This document shows, one piece after another, positions 53,002 to 62,700 of a DNA stretch of 64,000 bases. Each line of letters opens with the position of its first letter. The stretch's first letter is position 1. The position numbers and the translations under genes are program-made. The notes under the pieces are model-generated. The model searched no databases. It was given only the letters and a program-made list of their open reading frames with translations, and was not told the DNA's origin. Origin of the DNA: Pseudoalteromonas phenolica (GTDB lineage: Bacteria; Pseudomonadota; Gammaproteobacteria; Enterobacterales; Alteromonadaceae); the NCBI RefSeq assembly GCF_001444405.1, contig NZ_CP013187.1, positions 930,001 to 994,000 of the forward strand, in the 5' to 3' direction.

Positions 53002-54570
53002 GTGGCAAAAGGGTTATTTAAATCAGGCATGATTGTTAGTGCCATGACGATGATTTCACGCGTGATGGGACTAGTAAGGGATGCTGTTGTTGCAAATTTA
53101 CTTGGTGCTGGACTTGCTGCTGATGTGTTTTTATTTGCGAACCGCATCCCAAACTTTTTAAGACGATTATTTGCAGAAGGCGCATTTGCTCAAGCATTTG
53201 TGCCTGTACTATCTGAGATAAAAGAAAAGCATGGTGACGATAAAGTAAAATTGTTTGTTGCTCAAGCCGCGGGCACTTTAGGAACCATTTTACTGATAGT
53301 GACCATTCTCGGTGTAATTGGCTCACCCGTCATTGCGGCGTTATTTGGTACAGGCTGGTTTATTGACTGGTGGCAAGGAGGCGAAAATGCTGAAAAGTTT
53401 GAATTAGCGAGTGGATTATTAAAATTTACCTTTCCATATTTGTTCTTTGTAAGTTTGGTTGCACTGAGCGGTGCTGTTTTAAATGTGTATAACCGCTTTG
53501 CCGCAGCGGCTTTTACCCCCGTTTTATTAAATATCTCTATTATTTGCTGTGCGATTTTATTACATGATGTCTTTGATGTGAGTGCTTATGCTCTAGCTAT
53601 TGGAGTATTTGTTGGTGGCGTAGCACAGCTGTTATTTCAAATTCCTTTTCTTTTGCGTATTGGTATGGTGAATAAGCCTGTGTTTGCTTGGCGTTCACCT
53701 GAAGTGACGAAAGTACGTAAGTTAATGTTACCCGCGATGTTTGGTGTTTCGATTTCTCAAATTAACTTATTGCTAGATACCATCATTGCTTCATTGTTAG
53801 TAACAGGCTCCATTGCTTGGCTTTATTATTCAGACAGACTAATTGAATTCCCATTAGGTTTGTTTGGTATTGGTATTGCGACAGTTATTTTACCCGCATT
53901 ATCTAAACTACATGCCACTGAAAAGTCTGAAGATTTTCAGAGTACTTTAGATTGGGGTGTACGTTTTGTTCTATTTTTAGGCTTCCCTGCTATGGCAGGG
54001 TTGATGGTAATTAGCCCACTTATTATCTCTGTGTTATTTGACCATGGTGCTTTCTCTGAGGGGGAAGTCGATCACGTCAAGGCTGTTAGTATGGGCGTTG
54101 CGGCCTACTCGGTTGGTTTAGTCAGTTTTATGTTAATTAAGGTGTTAGCGCCAGGGTTTTATGCTCGCCAAGATACTAAAACGCCGGTCAAGATAGGTAT
54201 TATTACGCTTGTTTTGAACATGGTATTTAATATCATGCTCGCCCCATTCATTGGCTATTTGGGGTTAGCTTTAGCAACTTCTTTATCAGCAAGTTGTAAT
54301 GCGTTTTTACTTTATAGAAAGCTAAACCAGCAAGGTGTATATCAGTTCTCTTCTTTTAGCCTATGGTTTGCATTGAAATGTATTATGAGCGCTATACTGA
54401 TGGCGGTACTGGTTTATTTTATTGCCCAGCAATACACATGGCAAAGCTGGAGCTTGATTGAGCAAATCACGTTACTTTGCGCTTTACTGGCAGTCGCTAT
54501 GGTAAGTTACTTCGGTGCCCTTTTTGCGTTTGGGGTGCGATTAAAGACCATAAAAGAAGCCTCGGCTTAA
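53002..54570 (+). CDS. murJ: Lipid II flippase MurJ
   Basis: A 522-residue integral membrane protein that flips lipid II across the inner membrane in peptidoglycan synthesis. About 14 hydrophobic helices are seen. The N-terminus GMIVSAMTMISRVMGLVRDAVV and ANRIPNFLRRLFAEGAFAQAFVPV near 45 are MurJ signatures with the essential Arg residues. The start is a GTG with GGGAG upstream. Usual length. Located before ribF as in other gammaproteobacteria. Confidence 0.95.
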   Translation: MAKGLFKSGMIVSAMTMISRVMGLVRDAVVANLLGAGLAADVFLFANRIPNFLRRLFAEGAFAQAFVPVLSEIKEKHGDDKVKLFVAQAAGTLGTILLIVTILGVIGSPVIAALFGTGWFIDWWQGGENAEKFELASGLLKFTFPYLFFVSLVALSGAVLNVYNRFAAAAFTPVLLNISIICCAILLHDVFDVSAYALAIGVFVGGVAQLLFQIPFLLRIGMVNKPVFAWRSPEVTKVRKLMLPAMFGVSISQINLLLDTIIASLLVTGSIAWLYYSDRLIEFPLGLFGIGIATVILPALSKLHATEKSEDFQSTLDWGVRFVLFLGFPAMAGLMVISPLIISVLFDHGAFSEGEVDHVKAVSMGVAAYSVGLVSFMLIKVLAPGFYARQDTKTPVKIGIITLVLNMVFNIMLAPFIGYLGLALATSLSASCNAFLLYRKLNQQGVYQFSSFSLWFALKCIMSAILMAVLVYFIAQQYTWQSWSLIEQITLLCALLAVAMVSYFGALFAFGVRLKTIKEASA

Positions 54571-54619
54571 TGCTCAACCTAAAGCATAGAATGAGCCTTA
54601 GGTTAAGGCTATCTGATTA

Positions 54620-54648
54620 TTCGCATTTTCAAGCAACTTGGGTATAAT
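54620..54648 (+). promoter_or_regulatory. Sigma-70 promoter candidate of the ribF operon
   Basis: TTCGCA and TATAAT (exact -10 at 54643-54648) are separated by 17 bases, 41 bases before the ribF start. Confidence 0.65.
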
Positions 54649-54688
54649 CTGGCACTTTGAATAAATTGGTGGTGAAGGCTTTTATTTC

Positions 54689-55615
54689 ATGCAATTAATT
54701 AGAGGCATCCATAATATTAGAGCAGAACACGCTGGCTGTGTGCTGACGATAGGTAATTTTGATGGGGTGCACCTAGGTCATGTTGCTGTTTTAAAAGGCT
54801 TAATACAAGATGCTGAACAGTATGGATTACCCAGTACTGTGATGTTGTTTGAGCCGCAACCGCAAGAGTTTTTTGCCAAAGACAAAGCGCCGGCACGCTT
54901 AACACGACTAAGAGATAAACTTGCTCTACTAGATAAACTCGGCATCGATAGAGTGATTTGCGTTAAGTTTGATAAAGAGTTTGCTGCAATGGATGCCGAA
55001 CAGTTTGTTCGAAGCGTGTTAATCAAAAAACTTGGCGTGAAAGCACTCACAGTGGGTGATGACTTTAAGTTTGGCAAAAACCGTCAAGGCGATTTTGATA
55101 TGTTGAGCGCAATTGGCGCTGAATTAAATATGCATGTCAAAAGTACAGCCAGCTTACGCCGTGATGATTGCCGTGTAAGTAGTACTTTAATAAGAGCGGC
55201 ACTTGCGCAAGGTGATTTAGATTCTGCGCACCAAATGCTGGGTCATACTTATGCGATTTCAGGTCGTGTGATCCATGGCTGGAAAAAAGGCCGAGAGCTG
55301 GGTTTTAGAACTGCAAATATTGCACTAAAACGCCAAGTGATCCCTGTACAAGGGGTGTTTGCTGTTAAAGTCTATTTAGACAACCGCGTATTGAATGGGG
55401 TGGCAAACATTGGCACAAAGCCAACGTTAAATGGCACGAAAGCACTATTAGAAGTGCATATATTTGATTTTGATGAAAATGTTTACGGACGTTTTCTAAA
55501 AGTGGAGCTGGTTAAAAAGCTCCGAGATGAAAAAAAATTCGAGACATTGGCCCAGTTGACTGAGCAAATAGCAAGTGATGTGGCTGACGCACAACAATGT
55601 TTTACTATTAAGTAG
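54689..55615 (+). CDS. ribF: Bifunctional riboflavin kinase/FAD synthetase
   Basis: A 308-residue enzyme that phosphorylates riboflavin to FMN and adenylylates FMN to FAD. The N-terminal nucleotidyltransferase part has TIGNFDGVHLGHVAVL near residue 20 and TVGDDFKFGKNRQGD near 128; the flavokinase part has GHTYAISGRVIHGWKKGRELGFRTANI near 190 (cut here: GRELGFRTANI) and NGVANIGTKPTL near 240. Normal length. First gene of the ribF-ileS-lspA-fkpB-ispH run. Confidence 0.96.
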   Translation: MQLIRGIHNIRAEHAGCVLTIGNFDGVHLGHVAVLKGLIQDAEQYGLPSTVMLFEPQPQEFFAKDKAPARLTRLRDKLALLDKLGIDRVICVKFDKEFAAMDAEQFVRSVLIKKLGVKALTVGDDFKFGKNRQGDFDMLSAIGAELNMHVKSTASLRRDDCRVSSTLIRAALAQGDLDSAHQMLGHTYAISGRVIHGWKKGRELGFRTANIALKRQVIPVQGVFAVKVYLDNRVLNGVANIGTKPTLNGTKALLEVHIFDFDENVYGRFLKVELVKKLRDEKKFETLAQLTEQIASDVADAQQCFTIK

Positions 55616-55636
55616 CCGATACGGAAACTAGGATAA

Positions 55637-58462
55637 ATGAGCGACTACAAACATACTTTGAACCTACCGGAAACTGAGTTTCCAATGCGCGGTAATCTTG
55701 CGCAACGCGAACCAAAAATGCTGAAAGCTTGGTACGAAGCTGACCTTTACGGCCAAATTCGTAACGCGAAAAAAGGTAAGAAGCCATTTATTTTGCATGA
55801 TGGTCCTCCATACGCAAATGGCGATATTCACTTAGGTCACTCAGTTAATAAGATTTTAAAAGACATTATTATTAAGTCTAAAACGCTTTCTGATTTTGAT
55901 GCGCCTTATGTACCGGGTTGGGACTGTCACGGTCTACCTATCGAGCTACAAGTAGAGAAAAAAGTAGGTAAACCTGGTCATAAAGTATCTGCAGCAGAGT
56001 TCAGAGAGAAATGTCGTGCATATGCTAAAAAGCAAGTAGAAGGTCAAAAAGCTGACTTCAAACGCTTAGGTGTATTTGGTGACTGGGACAAGCCTTACCT
56101 AACAATGAACTTCGACTTTGAAGCAAACGCAATTCGCGTTTTAGGTCGTATCATTAAAAACGGTCACTTACATAAAGGTGCTAAGCCTGTTCATTGGTGT
56201 ACAGACTGTGGTTCGGCACTGGCTGAAGCGGAAGTTGAATACCAAGATAAGCAATCACCGGCGATTGATGTACGTTTTGATTTTGTTGATCAACAAGCCG
56301 TTGTTGCAGCATTTGGCTTAGCAGAAGGTCACGAAGGTAATGGCACAGTCGGTACAGTTATCTGGACTACAACGCCTTGGACACTGCCTGCTAACCGTGC
56401 GGTTGCTGTTCACGAAAACCTAGAATATGCCCTAGTTCAAGTTGAAGATGAAGGTAAAGTACAGCGCCTAATCCTTGGCTCAGAGCTTGTCAAAGATTGT
56501 ATGGACCGTTTCGGTTTTAATCATTTCCATGTATTAGGTTATGCAAAAGGTGTAGCGTTAGATAATTTACGTGTTGCGCACCCATTCTATGACTTTGATG
56601 TGCCAGTCATTTTAGGTGAGCACGTAACGACTGACTCTGGTACGGGTATTGTTCACACCGCACCTGGCCACGGTCAAGAAGACTTCGTGGCTGGTCAAGC
56701 ATATGGCCTAGAAGTCGCAAACCCAGTTGGCGCAAACGGTGTTTATCTGCCTGATACTGAATTATTTGCAGGTCAACACGTATTTAAAGCCAATGCGAGC
56801 GTGATTGAAGTGCTCACTGAAAAAGGTGCGTTAATGCATCACCATGCGCTTCAGCACAGCTATCCACATTGCTGGCGTCATAAAACACCAATTATCTTCC
56901 GTGCGACGCCTCAGTGGTTTGTGAGCATGGATCAAGCAGACCTACGTAAAGATTCACTAAGTGAAATCGAAAAAACGCAGTGGTTACCTGAGTGGGGCGA
57001 GAGCCGTATTGCAAACATGGTAGAAGGTCGCCCAGACTGGTGTATTTCTCGTCAGCGTACATGGGGTGTGCCAATTTCTTTATTTGTAGATAAAGACACA
57101 GGTGCATTACACCCAAATACTGAGAGCCTAATCGAAGACGTGGCAAAGCTAGTTGAAGAAAAAGGCATTCAAGCTTGGTATGACTTAGATGCAGCTGATT
57201 TAATTGGTGCTGATGCCGAGCAGTATGTAAAAGTACAAGATACACTAGACGTATGGTTCGATTCGGGTGTAACACACGCTTGTGTAGTTGATGCGCGTGA
57301 AGAGTTAACCGGTCCTGCAGATTTATACCTAGAAGGTTCTGACCAACACCGTGGTTGGTTTATGTCTTCTATGATGACTTCGGTTGCGATTAACGGCCAT
57401 GCTCCTTACAAGCAAGTACTAACTCATGGTTTCACTGTAGATGAAAACGGCCGCAAGATGTCAAAGTCTTTAGGTAACGTGATTTCTCCGCAAAACGTGA
57501 TGAACAAGCTAGGTGCTGACATTTTACGTCTATGGGTTGCATCAACAGATTACACGGCGGAAATGACAGTATCGGATGAAATCTTTAAGCGTTCAGCTGA
57601 TCGTTACCGCCGTATTCGTAATACCAGTCGTTACCTACTTGCAAACTTAAGTGGTTTCAACCCTGCAACTGATCTTGTTGCTGTTGAAGATATGGTTGAA
57701 CTAGACCGCTGGATCGTTGCACGTGCCGCTGAGTTACAAAAAGAAATCATCAATGCTTACGACAACTACCAAATGCTTGTTGTAACGCAAAAGCTAATGA
57801 ACTTCTGTACCGGTGAGCTAGGTTCATTCTACCTAGACGTAATTAAAGACCGTCAATACACAGCTAAGGCTGACAGTCATGCACGTCGCTCTTGTCAATC
57901 TGCGCTTTACCACATTGCAGAAGCAATGACGCGTTGGATGGCGCCAATCATGAGCTTCACAGCACAAGAAATCTGGGATGTATTACCAGGTGAGCGCGGT
58001 GACTTTGTATTTACTGATGTGTGGTACGACGGTTTAGCGAATGTGACTGAAGGCCAGCTTGACAATACATACTGGCAGCAAGTGCTTGAAGTACGTGATG
58101 CAGTTAACAAAGTATTAGAAGCTGCGCGTAAAGACGAAGTTATTGGCGCAACGCTACAAGCTGAGGTAACACTTTACACTGGTGGCGACTTAGCCGAGAC
58201 ACTGAATAAGATCGGTGACGAGCTACGCTTCGTACTGTTGACGTCAAAAGCGAATGTTGAAGTAGTAAATGGTAAACCTGAAGGTGCAGAGTCTTCAGAC
58301 ATTGATGGCTTATTCATTAAAGTCGTTTCAACGGATGCGAAGAAATGTGACCGCTGTTGGCATTATTGTGAAGATGTTGGTACACATGAAGGCCATGAAG
58401 AGATCTGTGGTCGTTGTGTGAGCAACGTTGACGGTGATGGCGAACAGCGCCAGTTTGCGTAG
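55637..58462 (+). CDS. ileS: Isoleucine-tRNA ligase
   Basis: A 941-residue class I aminoacyl-tRNA synthetase that charges tRNA-Ile. The HIGH motif is in YANGDIHLGHSVNK near residue 57, the KMSKS loop in DENGRKMSKSLGN near 603, the editing domain in the middle (TTPWTLPANRAV; the Asp/His-containing GTGIVHTAPGHGQEDF) and the C-terminal zinc finger KKCDRCWHYC with ICGRCVSN near 900. Size and motifs match bacterial IleS. Confidence 0.98.
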   Translation: MSDYKHTLNLPETEFPMRGNLAQREPKMLKAWYEADLYGQIRNAKKGKKPFILHDGPPYANGDIHLGHSVNKILKDIIIKSKTLSDFDAPYVPGWDCHGLPIELQVEKKVGKPGHKVSAAEFREKCRAYAKKQVEGQKADFKRLGVFGDWDKPYLTMNFDFEANAIRVLGRIIKNGHLHKGAKPVHWCTDCGSALAEAEVEYQDKQSPAIDVRFDFVDQQAVVAAFGLAEGHEGNGTVGTVIWTTTPWTLPANRAVAVHENLEYALVQVEDEGKVQRLILGSELVKDCMDRFGFNHFHVLGYAKGVALDNLRVAHPFYDFDVPVILGEHVTTDSGTGIVHTAPGHGQEDFVAGQAYGLEVANPVGANGVYLPDTELFAGQHVFKANASVIEVLTEKGALMHHHALQHSYPHCWRHKTPIIFRATPQWFVSMDQADLRKDSLSEIEKTQWLPEWGESRIANMVEGRPDWCISRQRTWGVPISLFVDKDTGALHPNTESLIEDVAKLVEEKGIQAWYDLDAADLIGADAEQYVKVQDTLDVWFDSGVTHACVVDAREELTGPADLYLEGSDQHRGWFMSSMMTSVAINGHAPYKQVLTHGFTVDENGRKMSKSLGNVISPQNVMNKLGADILRLWVASTDYTAEMTVSDEIFKRSADRYRRIRNTSRYLLANLSGFNPATDLVAVEDMVELDRWIVARAAELQKEIINAYDNYQMLVVTQKLMNFCTGELGSFYLDVIKDRQYTAKADSHARRSCQSALYHIAEAMTRWMAPIMSFTAQEIWDVLPGERGDFVFTDVWYDGLANVTEGQLDNTYWQQVLEVRDAVNKVLEAARKDEVIGATLQAEVTLYTGGDLAETLNKIGDELRFVLLTSKANVEVVNGKPEGAESSDIDGLFIKVVSTDAKKCDRCWHYCEDVGTHEGHEEICGRCVSNVDGDGEQRQFA

Positions 58463-58471
58463 GAGCAACGA

Positions 58472-58981
58472 GTGACCGAAGTTAAACAAAAATCGGGTTT
58501 AATTTGGTTAGTACTGAGTCTACTGCTTTTTGCAGTAGACTACATAACCAAAGCTGTAGTTGTGGCAAATATGAAACTCTATGAATCGATAGAGATTTTG
58601 CCAATTTTTAACTTCACTTACATGCACAATTATGGTGCTGCATTTAGTTTTCTAAGCGATGCCGGCGGTTGGCAACGCTGGTTCTTCAGCAGTATTGCGG
58701 TGGTGATCAGTTTATTACTGACGTACTGGTTGAAAAAGCTACCAGCAAAGAGTTGGGTATTATGTGGTGCATACTCTATGGTCATTGGTGGTGCAATTGG
58801 TAACCTCGTTGACCGTTTAGTGCATGGTTATGTTGTAGATTTTCTACATTTTTATTATCAAGATTGGCACTACCCAGCATTTAACATCGCTGATATCGCG
58901 ATTGTATGTGGTGCGGGTCTACTTCTTTTTGATGCCTTCACAGGTGAAGGTGCAGATGGTTCTCAGGAGAAAAAAGCATGA
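58472..58981 (+). CDS. lspA: Lipoprotein signal peptidase
   Basis: A 169-residue inner-membrane aspartic peptidase that removes lipoprotein signal peptides. Four helices are visible. The catalytic Asp pair is in GNLVDRLVHGYVVDFLHFY near 113 and FNIADIAIVCG near 138, and NYGAAFSF is the family's N-terminal element. GTG start with GGAG upstream. The stop overlaps the fkpB start by four bases. Confidence 0.97.
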   Translation: MTEVKQKSGLIWLVLSLLLFAVDYITKAVVVANMKLYESIEILPIFNFTYMHNYGAAFSFLSDAGGWQRWFFSSIAVVISLLLTYWLKKLPAKSWVLCGAYSMVIGGAIGNLVDRLVHGYVVDFLHFYYQDWHYPAFNIADIAIVCGAGLLLFDAFTGEGADGSQEKKA

Positions 58982-59418
58982 GCGAACACGTCATTGGCGA
59001 AAAATCAGAAGTTCTTTTTCATTTTTCGATCAAGCTAGAAGACGGATCGGCAGCTGATTCAACAAAAGTACATAACAAACCTGCAAAGTTATTCATGGGT
59101 GACGGTAGCCTGACAGAGAACTTTGAAAAATGCCTTTTAGGCTTAAAAGCAGGTGAGAGCAAATCTTTTGATTTAGAGCCTGAAGATGCATTTGGTCAGC
59201 CAAACCCAGACAACATTTATTATGTTGAACGCAGTAAATTTGGCCCTGATGCGCCAGCTGAGGTGGGCAGTATTATTGCTTTCACTCAGCCTGATGGTAC
59301 TGAGCTTCCAGGCCTTGTGCGTGAAGTAGCTGGTGACTCTGTAACAATCGATTTCAACCATCCTTTAGCTGGTCAAAAAGTGACTTTTGAAGTTGATATC
59401 TTAGAGGTAAATGGCTAA
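58978..59418 (+). CDS. fkpB: FKBP-type peptidyl-prolyl isomerase (SlpA/FkpB)
   Basis: A 146-residue cytoplasmic isomerase. VLFHFSIKLEDGSAADST, FMGDGSLTENFEKCLLGLKAGE and the FDLEPEDAFGQPNPDN element are typical of the SlpA branch, with the IF insert. ATG overlaps the lspA stop by four bases and its own last base is the first of the next start. Confidence 0.93.
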   Translation: MSEHVIGEKSEVLFHFSIKLEDGSAADSTKVHNKPAKLFMGDGSLTENFEKCLLGLKAGESKSFDLEPEDAFGQPNPDNIYYVERSKFGPDAPAEVGSIIAFTQPDGTELPGLVREVAGDSVTIDFNHPLAGQKVTFEVDILEVNG

Positions 59419-60347
59419 TGGAAATTTTGTTAGCAAACCCTCGAGGATTTTGTGCGGGTGTTGATCGCGCTATTTCAATCGTTGAGCGTGCACTGGATAT
59501 TTTTAATCCGCCTATTTATGTGCGCCATGAAGTTGTGCATAACAAGTATGTGGTTAATGGCTTAAAAGATCGCGGTGCTGTTTTTGTTGAAGAGCTACAC
59601 CAAGTGCCTGATGACAGCATTGTTATTTTTAGTGCGCACGGTGTGTCTCAAGCTGTAAGAGCTGAAGCGAAGCGTCGTGAATTAAAAGTATTCGATGCTA
59701 CCTGTCCTTTGGTTACTAAAGTACATATGGAAGTAACACGCGCAAGTCGTCGTGGCACTGAATGTGTTTTGATTGGTCACCAAGGCCATCCTGAAGTTGA
59801 AGGCACTATGGGTCAATATGACAACCCTGAAGGGGGTATCTATTTAGTAGAAACGCCTGAGGATGTTGCTGCATTAGAAGTGAAAGATCCAAGCAATTTA
59901 TTTTACTGTAGCCAAACGACTTTATCAGTTGACGACACTGCAGATGTGATTGATGCATTGCGTGCTAAATTTCCTGAGATAGACGGTCCACGTAAAGACG
60001 ATATTTGTTATGCAACACAAAACCGCCAAGATGCTGTCCGTGACCTTGCTGACAAAGCTGATGTGCTATTGGTAGTGGGAGCTAAAAACAGCTCAAACTC
60101 GAATCGCTTACGTGAGCTCGCCGAGAAAATGGGCACTACAGCCTATTTAATTGATGATGCAAGTTGTGTTGATGCTAACTGGTTTAAAGACATCAAGTCA
60201 GTTGGAGTTACTGCGGGTGCATCTGCGCCGGAGGTACTGGTTCAGCAGGTTATCACACGCTTAAAAGAGCTTGGTGGTAAAACTGTGGTTGAAAACCCAG
60301 GTATTGAAGAAAGCATTGTGTTTGCGGTGCCTGCCGAGTTGAGATAA
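59418..60347 (+). CDS. ispH: 4-hydroxy-3-methylbut-2-enyl diphosphate reductase
   Basis: A 309-residue iron-sulfur enzyme, the last step of the MEP pathway to isoprenoids. The three cluster Cys are in PRGFCAGVDRAI near 12, DATCPLVTKVH near 96 and ICYATQNRQDAV near 197. His in VHNKYVV and the EVEGT and AKNSSNSNRL elements are present. Normal length; follows fkpB with a one-base overlap. Confidence 0.97.
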   Translation: MEILLANPRGFCAGVDRAISIVERALDIFNPPIYVRHEVVHNKYVVNGLKDRGAVFVEELHQVPDDSIVIFSAHGVSQAVRAEAKRRELKVFDATCPLVTKVHMEVTRASRRGTECVLIGHQGHPEVEGTMGQYDNPEGGIYLVETPEDVAALEVKDPSNLFYCSQTTLSVDDTADVIDALRAKFPEIDGPRKDDICYATQNRQDAVRDLADKADVLLVVGAKNSSNSNRLRELAEKMGTTAYLIDDASCVDANWFKDIKSVGVTAGASAPEVLVQQVITRLKELGGKTVVENPGIEESIVFAVPAELR

Positions 60348-60351
60348 TTCT

Positions 60352-61377
60352 ATGGCAGCAAGGTTTAAATCGCCCGATTTAACTTCTGCATTGCTGCCAA
60401 TTATGGTTACTGAGCGTGGTGTGCTTGCCATGCTTGTTACCGCACAATTACTTGCAACCTTGTTAGCTTTTGCGCCTATGAGCATTGGATCAGCGTGGGA
60501 GCGTTTAGGCTTAATTAGTTTATTCATTCATCTAGTTAGTACGATAAGTTTGGCTGCTGTTTATGGTTTAAAGTCACAGCTAGAGAAACTCAATTCGAAC
60601 CTAGAAATTCTTACAATTATAGCGATCTTTCAAGCAAACACGTTAATTCTAAGTTTAGCTTCTCAATATTATATTTCGGATCAAATTGATTGGACTATTG
60701 CTGGGCAGCATTGCCTATTAGGGTTAGGTATGCAGCTGTTCTTCATTTATTTGATGAGTATTTATGCTGAACGAGTAGAGACGATTAAAGCACTTTCAAA
60801 AGTAGAGCTTGACGCATTATATGCTCGTATAAGGCCGCATTTTTTAAATAATAGTCTTAATACTATTGCTGAATTAACTCATGTGGACCCTCAAGCCGCG
60901 GAGCAAGCCACGTTAAACTTAGCGCGGTTATCTCAAGCTGCAATGCGTACTCAACAGTTAACTACCTTAGTAGATGAAATAAACTTATCAAAGCAATATT
61001 TGGCGATAGAAGCATGGCGCTTTGGTGATAAGTTCGAAGTTGTATGGCATATTGATTCTTGCAACTTGGCAAGTCAGGTGCCTGTTTTATCGATTCAGCC
61101 TTTGCTCGAAAATGCAGTAAATTACGGTATTGAGCCGAGTGGTAATAAAAGCCAAATTGAAGTATCTATTTTTGATACTGATGAGCAAATTGTTATTAAG
61201 ATTACTAATCCAACCAATAATTTTAATCGCAGCAGTCATTCAGGGCAAGGGATCGCTTTGTCGAATATTAAAGCCCGGGTTGAGCTTCATTTTGGAAAAA
61301 GTGCGAGTTTACGCACTTCGATTCAACAAGATCAGTTTGTTTCTGAGTTATGCATTCCTTTTGGAGTCAAAGCATGA
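60352..61377 (+). CDS. AlgZ/FimS-like LytS-type sensor histidine kinase
   Basis: A 341-residue kinase of the His_kinase (LytS/YehU) family. About four hydrophobic helices fill residues 18-140. The phosphoacceptor is in ARIRPHFLNNSLNTIAEL near 163, with no HisKA domain. The ATPase part has IQPLLENAVNYGIEP near 245 and SGQGIALSNIKARVEL near 300. It begins five bases after ispH and overlaps the regulator gene by four bases. The pair has the architecture of AlgZ/AlgR (FimS/AlgR) of Pseudomonas, which controls pilus and alginate genes there. Confidence 0.85.
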   Translation: MAARFKSPDLTSALLPIMVTERGVLAMLVTAQLLATLLAFAPMSIGSAWERLGLISLFIHLVSTISLAAVYGLKSQLEKLNSNLEILTIIAIFQANTLILSLASQYYISDQIDWTIAGQHCLLGLGMQLFFIYLMSIYAERVETIKALSKVELDALYARIRPHFLNNSLNTIAELTHVDPQAAEQATLNLARLSQAAMRTQQLTTLVDEINLSKQYLAIEAWRFGDKFEVVWHIDSCNLASQVPVLSIQPLLENAVNYGIEPSGNKSQIEVSIFDTDEQIVIKITNPTNNFNRSSHSGQGIALSNIKARVELHFGKSASLRTSIQQDQFVSELCIPFGVKA

Positions 61378-62039
61378 AATACATCATTGCTGACGATGAG
61401 CCTTTAGCAAGGGCAAGGATCATGCGTTTGCTAAAGGCTTGGCCACATTATGAGTGTGTTGCGGAAGTAAGCTCTGGTGATGATGTTGAGTCGGCTATTA
61501 TAGAAAACCCAGTACAATTGTTATTTCTTGATATCAACATGCCTGGACTTGATGGTATTAAAACAGCTGAGATGCTTAATCAAAAATATCGTGATTTAAA
61601 AATTATCTTTATTACTGCCCATAGTGAATTTGCCCTAGAAGCTTTCAATGTGTTTGCTGCTGGTTTTTTGGTGAAGCCTGTGAGCCAATCAGATTTATTT
61701 TCACTTTTAGAACGGTTGTTCAAACCTCGTATTCAATATCAAGTAGGAGCTCAAATACGCTGGGTTGATGTCGATGAAGTTATAGTGGCGAAAGCGGAAG
61801 ATAAGCTTACGCAAATTTATTTTCAGGGGGGAGAGGCAACAATTGATTTAAGCCTTAAAAAGTTGCTCAACCTTTACCCTGACCATTTTGTACAAATTCA
61901 TCGAAACACGTTAGTAAAAGCAAAATCTATAGTTCAACTCGAACATACGCACTCAGGCATACTTGTCAGTTTAGCTAATTATCCTGAAAAATTAGCGGTA
62001 AGCCGCCGTGCTTACTCATCAATAAAAAATCATTTATAG
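61374..62039 (+). CDS. LytTR-family response regulator (AlgR-like)
   Basis: About 221 residues from the ATG at 61374, which overlaps the kinase stop as ATGA; an in-frame codon 24 bases upstream lies inside the kinase gene. Receiver: IIADDEPLARARI at the start, phosphoacceptor in LLFLDINMPGLDG near 53 and GFLVKPVSQSDL near 102. The DNA-binding LytTR domain covers about 125-221 (VDVDEVIVAKAEDKLTQIYF, IHRNTLVKAKSI). Lies 99 bases upstream of pilV, its likely target. Confidence 0.88.
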   Translation: MKYIIADDEPLARARIMRLLKAWPHYECVAEVSSGDDVESAIIENPVQLLFLDINMPGLDGIKTAEMLNQKYRDLKIIFITAHSEFALEAFNVFAAGFLVKPVSQSDLFSLLERLFKPRIQYQVGAQIRWVDVDEVIVAKAEDKLTQIYFQGGEATIDLSLKKLLNLYPDHFVQIHRNTLVKAKSIVQLEHTHSGILVSLANYPEKLAVSRRAYSSIKNHL

Positions 62040-62138
62040 ACCGCTTGTCAGAAATAAAAACCGTTTATCTACTTAAGAATTGCTTCTAGTATCCCACTCT
62101 TAAATAATGCATAAATCATAAACCGTATTTGACTGTGT

Positions 62139-62699
62139 ATGCCATCTATCAATCGAACACAATCAGGGTTCACACTTCTTGAAGTACTAATCGCATTTAT
62201 GGTGTTGAGCTTTGGGTTATTGGGGGCTGTAGCGTTACAGGCGCAAGCTAAAAAGGCCAGCTTTGACTCTATGCAACGTGCAGCAGCAATTTCTCTGGGT
62301 GAGGACATTATGCAACGCATAAGATCTAATGACACGACAAATATCGTGAACTTGTATAGCCAAACGTTTAGTAGTACGACTGATCTTAAGTCTATAAATA
62401 CGTGTTATACCGATACATGCACTGCACAGAATATAGCATTAACAGATATCGAAAACTGGAAAGCAGCCATAAGAGCAAGAGAAAATACGGGCTCTTTAGA
62501 TGAAGCTACGGTTTGTATAAACATTACTCCAGCTAGTAATGACGCTGATAACATTGAATTTGATGTAAGAGTAATTGTGTCATGGCGAGGAAGGCAAGAT
62601 TTAAAAGCTTCGGATGCCGTTGCAAATATTCAATGTGGCGATGAAAATGATAGGCGTCGTTTGGTCATGTTAGAAAGTTATTTATTGATCAGAGGGTAA
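62139..62699 (+). CDS. pilV: Type IV pilus minor pilin PilV
   Basis: A 186-residue minor pilin. The prepilin cleavage site lies in QSGFTLLEVLIAFMVLSFG near 8 (Gly|Phe with Glu at +5), followed by the usual hydrophobic helix and a globular C-terminal part with Cys pairs. The full stretch QAKKASFDSMQRAAAIS is typical of PilV. First of the pilV-pilW-pilX run. No fimT/fimU gene lies before it. Confidence 0.9.
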   Translation: MPSINRTQSGFTLLEVLIAFMVLSFGLLGAVALQAQAKKASFDSMQRAAAISLGEDIMQRIRSNDTTNIVNLYSQTFSSTTDLKSINTCYTDTCTAQNIALTDIENWKAAIRARENTGSLDEATVCINITPASNDADNIEFDVRVIVSWRGRQDLKASDAVANIQCGDENDRRRLVMLESYLLIRG

Positions 62700-62700
62700 A

